The notes under the pieces are model-generated. The model had not been told where the DNA came from. It saw only the letters and a list, made by a program, of their open reading frames with translations, and did not search any database. Source: Bog-159 sp035602155 (GTDB lineage Bacteria > Acidobacteriota > Terriglobia > Bryobacterales > Bryobacteraceae). Taken from it: 33,170 nt of DNA. Shown here one piece after another: positions 23,104-30,167 of the stretch (the stretch's first letter is position 1; the number at the start of each line of letters is the position of its first letter). The stretch covers positions 1 through 33,170 of the forward strand of contig DATNMW010000359.1 in assembly GCA_035602155.1 (NCBI GenBank), in the 5' to 3' direction. Both the position numbers and the translations under genes were made by a program.

Positions 23104-23654
23104 GCGGTTGCGGGGACCCGCTCGGCGCTGCGCACCGTGCGGCTTAGCCATGCATGCAGGCCGAACAGCACGCCGGAGTAAAACAGATCGCCGGCCAGCG
23201 TGCGCCCAAAGAATGGAATGGCCTGCGTGTAGCAGAGCGCCAGCCCGGACCACGTATGCGAATACCAGCCCAGCCAAGTGCCGAAATTCGAAATAAGGAA
23301 GAATTGCACACTGCAGAGAAGGCAGGCCGCGCCGATTCGCAGCGGGCTCTCCGTCGATTGCAGTCGCCGCCCGATCCACACGCTGATCATGAAACTGAGG
23401 TAGACGAACGGCGTCGCGAGGGAATAGCTGCCCTCCGGCCGTAGTGGATCGGTCACCGCCATCAACAGCAGCGGCACCGCAAAAGCCTGCCAGCCCCGCA
23501 AACGGGCCCCCGCGTACAGGCTCATGCCGCCCACCGGAGCGAAATTCGACGGATGCGGCAACAGACGCAGGATCGCTCCCGCGACGGTCAAGCTCAGCGC
23601 CAAAGGCCGAACATTGCGTTCTCGATCGTTTCCTTGGTCGTTTCCTTGAGCCAT
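23100..23654 (-). CDS. DUF6580 putative transport membrane protein
   Basis: A 184-residue protein with about five or six membrane helices. The family motif ILRLLPHPSNFAPVGG (28-43) lies at the first helix, and FFLISNFGTWLGW, YTQAIPFFGRTLAGDLFYSG are the conserved C-terminal blocks. The size and topology resemble S-components of ECF vitamin importers, but no ECF signature could be verified. The SD AAGGAG, 5 bases before the ATG, overlaps the stop codon of the PduO gene, and its stop overlaps the next start, so the four-gene operon is tightly coupled. With no BtuC or BtuD nearby, this is the best candidate for an inner-membrane corrinoid permease. Direct evidence is absent. Confidence 0.82.
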   Translation of the reverse strand: MAQGNDQGNDRERNVRPLALSLTVAGAILRLLPHPSNFAPVGGMSLYAGARLRGWQAFAVPLLLMAVTDPLRPEGSYSLATPFVYLSFMISVWIGRRLQSTESPLRIGAACLLCSVQFFLISNFGTWLGWYSHTWSGLALCYTQAIPFFGRTLAGDLFYSGVLFGLHAWLSRTVRSAERVPATA

Positions 23655-23663
23655 GTGCTCTCC

Positions 23664-24323
23664 TTATTCAGATAGTGTACCGCCGCTCGGTTCGCCCCCG
23701 CTAGCGGCGCGGTTGGGTTCCCACAGAGTTTCGGGCGCGCCGCTCTGGTGTGCGGCCCAGCGGCTCCAGACGAAGAACGCATCGCTCAGGCGGTTCAGAT
23801 ACTTCACGGCTTCCACTGGGACCGGCTCCTGGTGCGCCAACGCGGTGACGATGCGTTCTGCGCGGCGGCACACGGTCCTGCAAATATGCAGTTCCGCGTT
23901 GAGCCGTGAGCCGCCCGGCAGCACGAACGACCTCAAAGCGGGCAAGCGCTCGTTGGCCCGATCCATCTCCGCTTCCAACTGGGCGATTTCCGCCTCTGTA
24001 ATCCGGGCTTGGCGTGGATGGACATCCTCCGGCAGCGTGGCCAGGATCGATCCCAGGTTGAACAACTCGTGCTGCACGCGCAGCAGAACGTTGCCCAGCG
24101 CCGAAACTTCAGGATGCGCGGGGTCGCCCGCGGCGGTCTGGCGCGCCAGTCCCACGAACGAGTTCAACTCGTCCACGGTGCCGTAGGCTTCGATGCGCAG
24201 GGAATGCTTGGGCACGCGCTGCCCTCCTACGAGGCTGGTTTCACCTGTGTCGCCCTGACGGGTGTAGACGCGGTTGATGGCCAAGCGCGGCGCCTTGAAC
24301 TTGGGCTCGACCTTATGCTCCAT
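23664..24323 (-). CDS. pduO: PduO-type cob(I)alamin adenosyltransferase
   Basis: A 219-residue enzyme from ATG 24323 (four residues longer from ATG 24335; a GTG at 24350 is also in frame). It transfers the adenosyl group of ATP to cob(I)alamin to make adenosylcobalamin in the cytoplasm. The family blocks are clear: RVYTRQGDTGETSLVGG near the N-terminus, YGTVDELNSFVGLA, FVLPGGSRLNAELHICRT and the C-terminal YLNRLSDAFFVWSRW. Length is near the family norm of about 190 with short extensions. It is first in the operon with DUF6580, the PP-loop ATPase and the BtuF-like gene. The promoter is probably in the short divergent region 24324-24396. Confidence 0.92.
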   Translation of the reverse strand: MEHKVEPKFKAPRLAINRVYTRQGDTGETSLVGGQRVPKHSLRIEAYGTVDELNSFVGLARQTAAGDPAHPEVSALGNVLLRVQHELFNLGSILATLPEDVHPRQARITEAEIAQLEAEMDRANERLPALRSFVLPGGSRLNAELHICRTVCRRAERIVTALAHQEPVPVEAVKYLNRLSDAFFVWSRWAAHQSGAPETLWEPNRAASGGEPSGGTLSE

Positions 24324-24396
24324 GGGGGAGTCCATGCATGCAGGATACACCGCGCGCGGCCTTCTCTGTTATGATGAAATCAATTTTGGGAGCGCT

Positions 24397-24609
24397 GTGA
24401 CTATTGACGAACGCCTCGAAAAACTCACGGAACGCCACGAGGCGCTGACGCAAGCGGTGGATCTGCTTGCCGCTATGTACCAGCAAAACGAGCGGCGTCT
24501 GACGCAGGTGCTGGATGCCATCAACCGGCTGGCTAATATCGCGGAAGCGCACGACGTGCGGCTTGACGATCACGAACACCCGCCGGACGATCCATCGCGC
24601 GCCGCATGA
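24397..24609 (+). CDS. Small coiled-coil protein, hypothetical
   Basis: A 70-residue protein beginning at GTG 24397, which has GGGAG about 5 bases upstream; a TATGAT -10-like box is at 24370-24375. The sequence TIDERLEKLTERHEALTQAV through AINRLANIAEAHDVRLDDHE has a heptad pattern and should form one long coiled coil, followed by a Pro/Asp-rich tail. It is common for such short helical proteins to have no assigned role. It is transcribed away from pduO and converges on the phosphatase gene. I do not recognise a named family. Confidence 0.6.
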   Translation: MTIDERLEKLTERHEALTQAVDLLAAMYQQNERRLTQVLDAINRLANIAEAHDVRLDDHEHPPDDPSRAA

Positions 24610-24619
24610 GGACACGGGT

Positions 24620-24633
24620 CTGCCGCCCGGCAG
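24620..24633. terminator. Short hairpin between converging genes
   Basis: CTGCCG (24620-24625) and CGGCAG (24628-24633) form a perfect stem with a 2-base spacing, located in the 41 bases between the coiled-coil gene and the phosphatase gene, which converge. No T tract is present, so termination is only suggested by position. Confidence 0.35.
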
Positions 24634-24650
24634 CGCAGCCAGTTCGTGTT

Positions 24651-25181
24651 CTATCTGGCACCGCCTGAATCCGCACGAAATGTCCGAATGTATTCTTGCC
24701 GCTGCGATTGCCGCCCGCTCATGCCGTCCGCCATAGCTTCTTCCAGCGCCCGTGCATTATCCCACTTATCGCGATCGATTCGGTACGCGGCGATTACCGC
24801 GCCCGTCCGGTCTGCGCCGCGCTTGCAATGCACAAATATGGGTCCGGCCGAAGGATCTTCCAGGAGCGCCAGGAGCCTGTCGGTTTCGGCCGGAATGGGC
24901 GGCGTCATACCAGTCATGGGGACGTTGACATATCGCATGCCGGCTGCGGCGGCCCAGCGCTCCTCCGAGGCCGATCGTGCGCCGTCGTTACGGAGATCCA
25001 GCACCACCTTGACCCCGAGTTGGCGGAGATAATCGAATCCCTCCGGAGTCGGCTGCGCTCCGCGATAGACCTGCTGGTCCACTTGGTAGAAGTTCTTGAT
25101 TCCAGGCACTGGAGCCGCCACGGCCAATGCGGGCAACCCTAGGACCAGGAGATTTATGAGTCCGCGATTCTTAAGAGACAT
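24651..25181 (-). CDS. Secreted dual-specificity-type phosphatase
   Basis: A 176-residue protein with a hydrophobic N-terminal segment ending in AVAA near residue 23, a likely signal peptide. VYRGAQPTPEGFDYLRQLGV (38-57) and VVLDLRND are typical of the Siw14/atypical dual-specificity group. The active site is the CX5R loop HCKRGADRTG (Cys119, Arg125). These enzymes remove phosphate from proteins, inositol phosphates or other small substrates. It lies downstream of the riboswitch-controlled btuB gene on the same strand with a 182-base gap, so it may belong to the B12 group, but its substrate is unknown and the link is weak. Confidence 0.8.
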   Translation of the reverse strand: MSLKNRGLINLLVLGLPALAVAAPVPGIKNFYQVDQQVYRGAQPTPEGFDYLRQLGVKVVLDLRNDGARSASEERWAAAAGMRYVNVPMTGMTPPIPAETDRLLALLEDPSAGPIFVHCKRGADRTGAVIAAYRIDRDKWDNARALEEAMADGMSGRQSQRQEYIRTFRADSGGAR

Positions 25182-25363
25182 TTCGAATCTAAGTCCTTTA
25201 GACCATCCAACTCTTTGGACGCGCCTCCGCGTCGAAGGGATGCATCGCGCTTGGCAGTCGGCAGGCCGGATATAGTGGGAAAACTACCCAAGAAGCAGCG
25301 GCGCCGCCTGCCACGACGGCCGAAGAAAGCCCAACAAAGGCCCAGAGCTGACGGGACTTTTCG
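25182..25363. other. Intergenic gap between btuB and the phosphatase
   Basis: I see no gene, riboswitch or convincing terminator here. A TATAGTGGG stretch at 25273-25281 is on the plus strand and has no downstream plus-strand gene to serve. Confidence 0.4.
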
Positions 25364-27547
25364 CTATTTCCCTTTAGGCAAAGTCCATTTCATCCCCGTT
25401 ACGAAGTTCAATTTCGGCGCGGGATATCCCAGGACTTCCTCGTAGGACTGGTTCAGCGCATTGCGCAGACTTCCATACGCGGTCAGCCCGGCCGCGAGGC
25501 GGATGTTCAGATTTATCCCCATATCGAAAAAGCCGCGGCAGGGGTAGAGGCCCGCCGACGCGCCGTAGCTCGGGTCCACATCCAGGTCCGAGCCGCGGAA
25601 ATAGCCGGTCACATTTGCCGTGACCCGCCCCCGGCTGAAGGTGGAGACAAACGAGCCGGAATTGGCTGGCCGCCGGATCAGTTCCTGGCCCACGGAAAAA
25701 GGAATCGGCGCGAGGCCCGTGGAACCGTTCAGCGATAAAACCTCCGAATCCAGGTAAGTATAGAATGCCGCCACCGACATCCAACGCGCCGGGCGGTAAC
25801 GCGCCGATAGTTCCCCGCCTTGGGCGCGCGCATTCGACAGATTGTCCGTTTGATAGGCGCTCAGCACCGCTAGGTTGCCGCCCAGCGAGACGATCAGATC
25901 GTAGAACCGGTTGTAGAAATAAGTCGCGTCCAGCAACAGTTTGCCGCGAAGCGTGTGTTGCTCCACACCGAAGTCGAAGGTTGCCGTGCGCTCCGGTTTC
26001 AGCGCGGGATTGTTGGTAAACGCAAGCTCCAGCCCGGCGGGTGGCCGGATACCGGTCCCGAACGAGCTATGCAGCCGGGTCCCGCGCAGCACATAAGTGG
26101 CGGCTAGCTTCGGGTTGATCTTGGTCACCGTGTTGGCCGGAAATGACGGCCGTCCATCGGCAAGGTCCTCCGGGATGAACGGCGTGTCTATGATTTCGCC
26201 CCGCACGCCGGCATTGAAGAAGAAATGGCCGCCAACCTGAAAGCGATTCTCCCAATAGACGCCCGTGTCATCGCGTTTTATCGGGAATGAATTGTTGTAA
26301 TCGTCGGCGATGTAAGTGTTCTTCACTTCTTCGCGCGCCAGGCTGACACCGAACGCCGCCGTGTACCAGGGCGCGATGCTGACGATGCTGCGCGTCTCGA
26401 ACTGGCCGCGCAAATCCTTTTCATAACTGAATCCGTAGGGGCTGGTGTAGCCGCTGTTTTCCAGAAAAAAGCTCGCAAATGTTTCTTGGCGAAACCGCAA
26501 CGAGATATCGATCTGGTGATGCAGGAAGTAGTCGGAGAAATCGTTCTTGTCGCGGCTGACGGTATCGATGCCGGTGAAATCGTTCCCCGGATCGGATCCA
26601 TAAGGACCGGGGTCTCCCACGTCGTTCGCATTATAGTCGCCGCCGAACGACAGGCTTTGCCGGCCGAACGAGCGCGTGACATGCAGCGCCACGTTGTCAT
26701 TGCGGTAATCGCTGTTGGGCACCGGACCGTTGTCCCCAAGCTGCGAGAAGAACGCGGCCACCCCAAAGCCCGCCAGAGTACCCGACGCGCCGAGGGCGAA
26801 ACGGTGCTCCTGATAAGTGCCGCCCTCTGCGAGAACGTCGACTTCCGGCGAATCGGACGCGGCGCGCGTGACAAAATTGACCACTCCGCTATTGGCGTAA
26901 GCTCCGTAGACCGAGGATTGCGCCCCTTCGATCACCTCTACGCGCTCCAGCCAATCGGTGGGAATGAACGAAAAGTCGAAACCGCCGCCGACGGAGTTCA
27001 CCGGGACTCCGTCGATCTGCACCAGAGTGAAATTCGAATCGCCGCCGCGGATGAACATGTCGGCGACGCCGCCGGGGCTGCCGCTCTGGCCGATGGTGAT
27101 CCCGGGCAAGTACCGCAACAAATCCACCGCTAGCCCCTCGTTGCGCTCCGCTATTTCTTCGCGCGGCACGATGTTGACGCTGCTGCCCTGCTCGCTCAGC
27201 GGCACGTCGATCGTGGATCCCGACACGCGCACCGAGTCCACTTGCGGCGCGATATTCAAATGCACGATGAGCGTGTCCGGGGCCGGCGTGCCATCGAGCG
27301 GGATGTTCTTCGTCTCGAAACCGGGCGCGGTGATGGCCAGTCGCATCTCGCCGGTATCGGAAAATTTCAGTGTGAAACCGCCAGCTTGGTCCGTAGAGGT
27401 TTGCCGGGCTACGCCCAACCGGTTGACAGCGGAAACCTGCGCTCCCGCGATGGCGGCGCCCGTCGGGTCCAGCACGGTTCCATTAACGGTGAACGACGCT
27501 GCGGTGGCCGCGGGCAATAGCCCGAGCCATATGACAAGAAAGCGCAT
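25364..27547 (-). CDS. btuB: BtuB-like TonB-dependent outer-membrane receptor
   Basis: A 727-residue receptor from ATG 27547, preceded by a GGAGGAG ribosome site 6 bases away. Residues 1-16 are a signal peptide (MRFLVIWLGLLPAATA). Residues about 20-100 are a carboxypeptidase-regulatory-like domain common in Acidobacteria and Bacteroidetes. VDSVRVSGSTIDVP near 103-116 may hold the TonB box. The plug follows with NIVPREEIAERN, DMFIRGGDSNFTLVQIDGVP and VEVIEGAQSSVYGAYANSGV. The rest is the beta-barrel, with KLAATYVLRGTRLHSSFGTG and a C-terminal NQSYEEVLGYPAPKLNFVTG strand. The cobalamin riboswitch directly upstream identifies the likely ligand as B12 or another corrinoid. The final residues (WTLPKGK) do not end in the usual aromatic residue. 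Confidence 0.88.
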   Translation of the reverse strand: MRFLVIWLGLLPAATAASFTVNGTVLDPTGAAIAGAQVSAVNRLGVARQTSTDQAGGFTLKFSDTGEMRLAITAPGFETKNIPLDGTPAPDTLIVHLNIAPQVDSVRVSGSTIDVPLSEQGSSVNIVPREEIAERNEGLAVDLLRYLPGITIGQSGSPGGVADMFIRGGDSNFTLVQIDGVPVNSVGGGFDFSFIPTDWLERVEVIEGAQSSVYGAYANSGVVNFVTRAASDSPEVDVLAEGGTYQEHRFALGASGTLAGFGVAAFFSQLGDNGPVPNSDYRNDNVALHVTRSFGRQSLSFGGDYNANDVGDPGPYGSDPGNDFTGIDTVSRDKNDFSDYFLHHQIDISLRFRQETFASFFLENSGYTSPYGFSYEKDLRGQFETRSIVSIAPWYTAAFGVSLAREEVKNTYIADDYNNSFPIKRDDTGVYWENRFQVGGHFFFNAGVRGEIIDTPFIPEDLADGRPSFPANTVTKINPKLAATYVLRGTRLHSSFGTGIRPPAGLELAFTNNPALKPERTATFDFGVEQHTLRGKLLLDATYFYNRFYDLIVSLGGNLAVLSAYQTDNLSNARAQGGELSARYRPARWMSVAAFYTYLDSEVLSLNGSTGLAPIPFSVGQELIRRPANSGSFVSTFSRGRVTANVTGYFRGSDLDVDPSYGASAGLYPCRGFFDMGINLNIRLAAGLTAYGSLRNALNQSYEEVLGYPAPKLNFVTGMKWTLPKGK

Positions 27548-27551
27548 TGTA

Positions 27552-27570
27552 GGCTCCTCCCTCGAGAGCC
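27552..27570 (-). promoter_or_regulatory. Hairpin enclosing the btuB ribosome-binding site
   Basis: On the minus strand GGCTC and GAGCC form a 5-base-pair stem whose loop (TCGAGGGAG) holds most of the Shine-Dalgarno sequence. It lies between the riboswitch aptamer and the btuB ATG. It could be the expression platform, blocking translation when cobalamin is bound. Confidence 0.45.
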
Positions 27571-27586
27571 GCAATTACGGAGTCTT

Positions 27587-27731
27587 GCCGGTCGGTCTCC
27601 TGACTTGCGCTTCCACGAACCGGTCAGCCTTCCCATCCTTTTCGGGACAGTGGCTCATGTTCGACCGGTCCTCCACGCTTACAGTGGCGGGGCCGTGCTG
27701 GATTTGCACCAGCTTCCCATAAAACACCGGC
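27587..27731 (-). ncRNA. Cobalamin riboswitch upstream of btuB
   Basis: The minus strand shows the cobalamin riboswitch core. Arms GCCGGT (27731-27726) and ACCGGC (27592-27587) close the P1 stem. GGTGCAAATCCAGCACGG followed by CCCGCCACTGT is the conserved P3/P4 region (about 27710-27678), a second GCCACTGTCCC follows at about 27655-27645, then GGGAAGG, and the B12 box with GTCAGGAGAC is at 27604-27595. The class represses or activates B12 transport and synthesis genes in response to adenosylcobalamin or other corrinoids. The order and spacing of the boxes make this one of the most secure calls in the window. Confidence 0.95.
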
Positions 27732-27784
27732 AGTCTTCGAAACGACTTTAAGGTAACCGCAAACCGGGAGAAATGTCAACCGCG

Positions 27785-28129
27785 TTAAGCGCCAATCAAT
27801 TGCCGCAAGGCGCCGCGCACCCGCTCCTGGTCGGTTGCGCTCAAATGGCCTGAACGTTTTTGGATAAGGCGGTTGTCGATCGTGAACAGCTTCATGCGCA
27901 CAATGCACTCCTCCGGCAGGCCCGCCTCAATGTTTTGGATCCTAAAGTCACCGGGCCAAGTGGACTGCTTTGCCTTGGTGATTTGGGCCATGAGGGTATG
28001 GCCGGAGCCGTGGTTAAATGCTTGCGAACTAAGCACCAGGGCGGGGCGCCGCTTACTCGCGGGAGAATCGGCGAAAGGAAAGGGAACCACTACAACGTCC
28101 CATGTCTCACAGGTCACCGAAGGCCTCAT
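27785..28129 (-). CDS. PemK/MazF-type toxin
   Basis: A 114-residue protein from ATG 28129; a longer frame to 28192 would run deeper into the antitoxin gene. It starts WDVVVVPFPFADS, then KRRPALVLSSQAF, the usual PemK/MazF N-terminal strand pattern, and ends KLFTIDNRLIQKRSGHLSATD. Family members are endoribonucleases that cut mRNA and arrest growth. The start lies 23 bases inside the end of the AbrB-type antitoxin gene, which is the normal antitoxin-first order. Confidence 0.87.
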   Translation of the reverse strand: MRPSVTCETWDVVVVPFPFADSPASKRRPALVLSSQAFNHGSGHTLMAQITKAKQSTWPGDFRIQNIEAGLPEECIVRMKLFTIDNRLIQKRSGHLSATDQERVRGALRQLIGA

Positions 28130-28358
28130 CGTCTTCGGGGGAGTTCCATTCGTCAGCCAGGGTGACGGAAAGAGCGCGGTGCCACCCGGCATCGAATGGT
28201 TCCATTTTTCGGACCACGACCACCCCGTTGTCCTGGAACTCGTATGCGATCACGTCGCCAGCTTGCACCTGCAATCGCTCCCGGACTTCCTTCGGAATGG
28301 TGACCTGCCCCTTGGTAGTGACCTTACTGGCTTGCATCCTTGCCGCACTACCTTGCAT
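28107..28358 (-). CDS. AbrB/MazE-type antitoxin
   Basis: An 83-residue protein from the ATG at 28358, which has AAGGAGG 5 bases upstream; ATGs at 28361 and 28376 are alternatives. KVTTKGQVTIPKEVRERLQV is the SpoVT-AbrB DNA-binding swapped-hairpin motif, followed by GDVIAYEF. The C-terminal part (SPEDDEAFGDL) is acidic and probably binds and blocks the PemK-type toxin. Such antitoxins repress their own promoter, which should lie within 28359-28448. Confidence 0.88.
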   Translation of the reverse strand: MQGSAARMQASKVTTKGQVTIPKEVRERLQVQAGDVIAYEFQDNGVVVVRKMEPFDAGWHRALSVTLADEWNSPEDDEAFGDL

Positions 28359-28448
28359 CATTGCCTCCTTACTCAACTATCTTCCTACGTTAAGGATAGC
28401 ATACTTGGGAGGTATATTTTCAAGAAATGGGACGGGGTTGCAAGATTC

Positions 28449-28467
28449 CTAATTCTTAAAAAATTAG
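28449..28467 (+). promoter_or_regulatory. Candidate BlaI operator 1
   Basis: Inverted repeat CTAATT-7-AATTAG directly upstream of the -35 box, containing AATTCTTAA (28451-28459). The same nine bases recur at 28509-28517 in operator 2. Confidence 0.45.
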
Positions 28468-28495
28468 TTGACAGCCAATACACTCCCGGTGTAAA
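28468..28495 (+). promoter_or_regulatory. Predicted promoter of the blaI-blaR-htrA operon
   Basis: A perfect -35 TTGACA (28468-28473) and a -10 TGTAAA (28490-28495, four of six) are separated by 16 bases. The expected start is near 28502, so both candidate operators flank or overlap the transcription start. The area is markedly more AT-rich than its surroundings. Confidence 0.6.
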
Positions 28496-28511
28496 ACAGA
28501 AGTAGAGCAAT

Positions 28512-28527
28512 TCTTAATTCGTTAAGA
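28512..28527 (+). promoter_or_regulatory. Candidate BlaI operator 2
   Basis: TCTTAA (28512-28517) and TTAAGA (28522-28527) are perfect inverted repeats with a TTCG spacer, located just after the predicted transcription start and 9 bases before the blaI ATG. BlaI-type repressors bind short dyads at their own promoter, so autorepression is expected. Confidence 0.5.
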
Positions 28528-28536
28528 GAATCGCCC

Positions 28537-28923
28537 ATGGCACGCAAACAGTCACCCACACTTACAGACGCCGAGCTCCCGATCATGGATATCCTGTGGC
28601 AAAAGGGTTCCGGAGTGGTGACCGATGTAGTCGCCGCGCTGTCCAATTCCGCCGTGGCTTACAACACAGTTCTCACGACGCTCCGCATCCTGGAACGCAA
28701 AGGTTATGTTCGGCATACCAAAGAAGGCCGCGCGTTCGTCTATCATCCTGTAGTGGAACGTGGTGAGGCCAGCCGCAAGGCGGTTCGCAATCTGGTGAAA
28801 CGATTCTTCCAGGACTCGCCTGAACTGCTCATTCTAAACGTTTTAGAAGACGAACATCTCGATGAAAGCGAACTGGGCCGCCTTAAGCGGCTGATCTCGG
28901 GTGAAGTGGAGGGCGCACAGTGA
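28537..28923 (+). CDS. BlaI/MecI/CopY-family repressor
   Basis: A 128-residue winged-helix repressor. LTDAELPIMDILWQKG opens the DNA-binding domain, AYNTVLTTLRILERKGYVRHTKEGRAF is the recognition helix and wing, and the C-terminal RKAVRNLVKRFFQDSPELLI forms the dimerisation region. In the classic system BlaI is cleaved when a BlaR1 sensor is activated. The stop overlaps the blaR start by four bases (GTGA), so production is coupled. It probably represses its own operon through the dyads around the promoter. Confidence 0.93.
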   Translation: MARKQSPTLTDAELPIMDILWQKGSGVVTDVVAALSNSAVAYNTVLTTLRILERKGYVRHTKEGRAFVYHPVVERGEASRKAVRNLVKRFFQDSPELLILNVLEDEHLDESELGRLKRLISGEVEGAQ

Positions 28924-30134
28924 ACTGGCTTGAATTAGCGAATGTAGCGGCAGCGGTGGCCGTGTCGAGCGCGCTGAACAGCTTGTGGCTGGGATTGCTG
29001 TTGACGGGTTTGGCCGCGGGTATGCTCCACCTCCTGCCCCGCTCCAATGCGACCACGCGTTACGCGATCTGGTTCATCTCGCTGCTCCTGGCTGTGGCGA
29101 CGCCCGCCCTCTTGTTAATTCCCGGGCCCAGGCAGGCGCCGGTCGCCGTTGCCGCCGCAATGCCTGCCGCGCAGTGGATCGTTCCCGTAACGGCGCAGTG
29201 GCCGGTGTACGCGGTGACGGCCTGGCTGGCGATCAGCGCGATCCTGCTGGCGCGCATCGTCTGGAGCCTTATTCACATCAATGGCCTAAAACGCCGGGCC
29301 ACCCTGCTGGGCAGGCGCGGCAACATCCGGGTGCTGGCGTCGGCTGAAGCCCGCGTACCGATGGCCGCCGGTTTCGTGCGCCGCGCCATCGTATTCCCGC
29401 AATCTCTGGTTGAGTCACTGACCCCGGAGGAGTTCGAACAGGTGCTCTGCCACGAAATGGCGCATCTGCGCCGCTGGGACGATTGGACGCAATTGGCGCA
29501 AGCCGTCGCGCAAGCGGCGCTATTTTTCAATCCGGCCATCTATTGGATCGGACGACACCTCAAGATCGAGCGGGAGATGGCCTGCGACGATTGGGTGGTT
29601 TCGACCACCGCCGAGGCCCGCCCGTACGCCGCCTGCCTCACGCGCCTGCATGAATTGACGCGCCGCGCACGGGCTCCGCAACTGGCGCCGGGCGCCACGA
29701 CCAAAACCCGGTGGCAGCTCCGGACCCGCGTGGAAGCTCTGCTGCGGCCGGATCGCAATGGAACGCCGCGCTTTTCGCGTTCCGGCTGGATGGCGGCATG
29801 CGCTTTGGTTAGCGCGGCCCTGATCGTAGCCGCCAGGACCACGCCGCCGGTGGCGGCGCAGGAGATTCCCCTGGCTACCATGGCGATAGCCCAACTGAGC
29901 GCTCCTGGAGTGCCGGCCAATGCGCTCTCATTAGCGCCAAAGAAGTTTGTTCCGCCCCGGCCGCGTCTGCTCGCCAGCCGCTCGCCCAAACTCGATCTTC
30001 CTGCTCCGCCCGTCCTTACCGATGCTCCTGTCGTGCTGGTGCGCGCATGGCAAATGGACGCGTCCCCGAATTACTTCGTGATCGCGGTGGTATTCTTCGA
30101 GCGGCCGCCATCCACAGCCTTGAACGGTATTTAA
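28920..30134 (+). CDS. BlaR1-like M56 membrane metallopeptidase without penicillin-binding domain
   Basis: A 404-residue membrane protein beginning with GTG 28920. Three N-terminal helices and one near residue 105 surround a cytoplasmic protease domain with the zinc motif HEMAH near 178-182 and downstream EREMACDDWVV near 218-228, typical of M56/BlaR1. A further helix (MAACALVSAALIVAAR, about 291-306) follows. After it only about 100 residues remain, with no SxxK penicillin-binding sensor domain, so it cannot sense beta-lactams as BlaR1 does. It should cut the BlaI-type repressor in response to an unknown signal. Confidence 0.87.
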   Translation: MNWLELANVAAAVAVSSALNSLWLGLLLTGLAAGMLHLLPRSNATTRYAIWFISLLLAVATPALLLIPGPRQAPVAVAAAMPAAQWIVPVTAQWPVYAVTAWLAISAILLARIVWSLIHINGLKRRATLLGRRGNIRVLASAEARVPMAAGFVRRAIVFPQSLVESLTPEEFEQVLCHEMAHLRRWDDWTQLAQAVAQAALFFNPAIYWIGRHLKIEREMACDDWVVSTTAEARPYAACLTRLHELTRRARAPQLAPGATTKTRWQLRTRVEALLRPDRNGTPRFSRSGWMAACALVSAALIVAARTTPPVAAQEIPLATMAIAQLSAPGVPANALSLAPKKFVPPRPRLLASRSPKLDLPAPPVLTDAPVVLVRAWQMDASPNYFVIAVVFFERPPSTALNGI

Positions 30135-30167
30135 GCAATAGATTCTTTTCAAATAAAGGACAACAAC

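Noticed and set aside
21940..23181. Plus-strand frame of 413 codons across the btuF-like and ATPase genes
   Set aside because: Low-complexity Arg/Ala/Pro-rich translation with no domain, opposite to three well-supported genes.
23100..23654. Identification of the membrane protein as BtuM
   Set aside because: The motifs (RLLPHPxNFxPVG and ISNFGTWL) match DUF6580; I cannot support a BtuM assignment, although a transport role is plausible.
25182..25363. Possible second cobalamin riboswitch before the phosphatase
   Set aside because: No B12 box or GCCACTG core could be found on either strand.
28920..30134. A true beta-lactam sensor BlaR1 and hence beta-lactam resistance operon
   Set aside because: No penicillin-binding sensor domain follows the M56 domain and no beta-lactamase gene is linked; the downstream gene is htrA.
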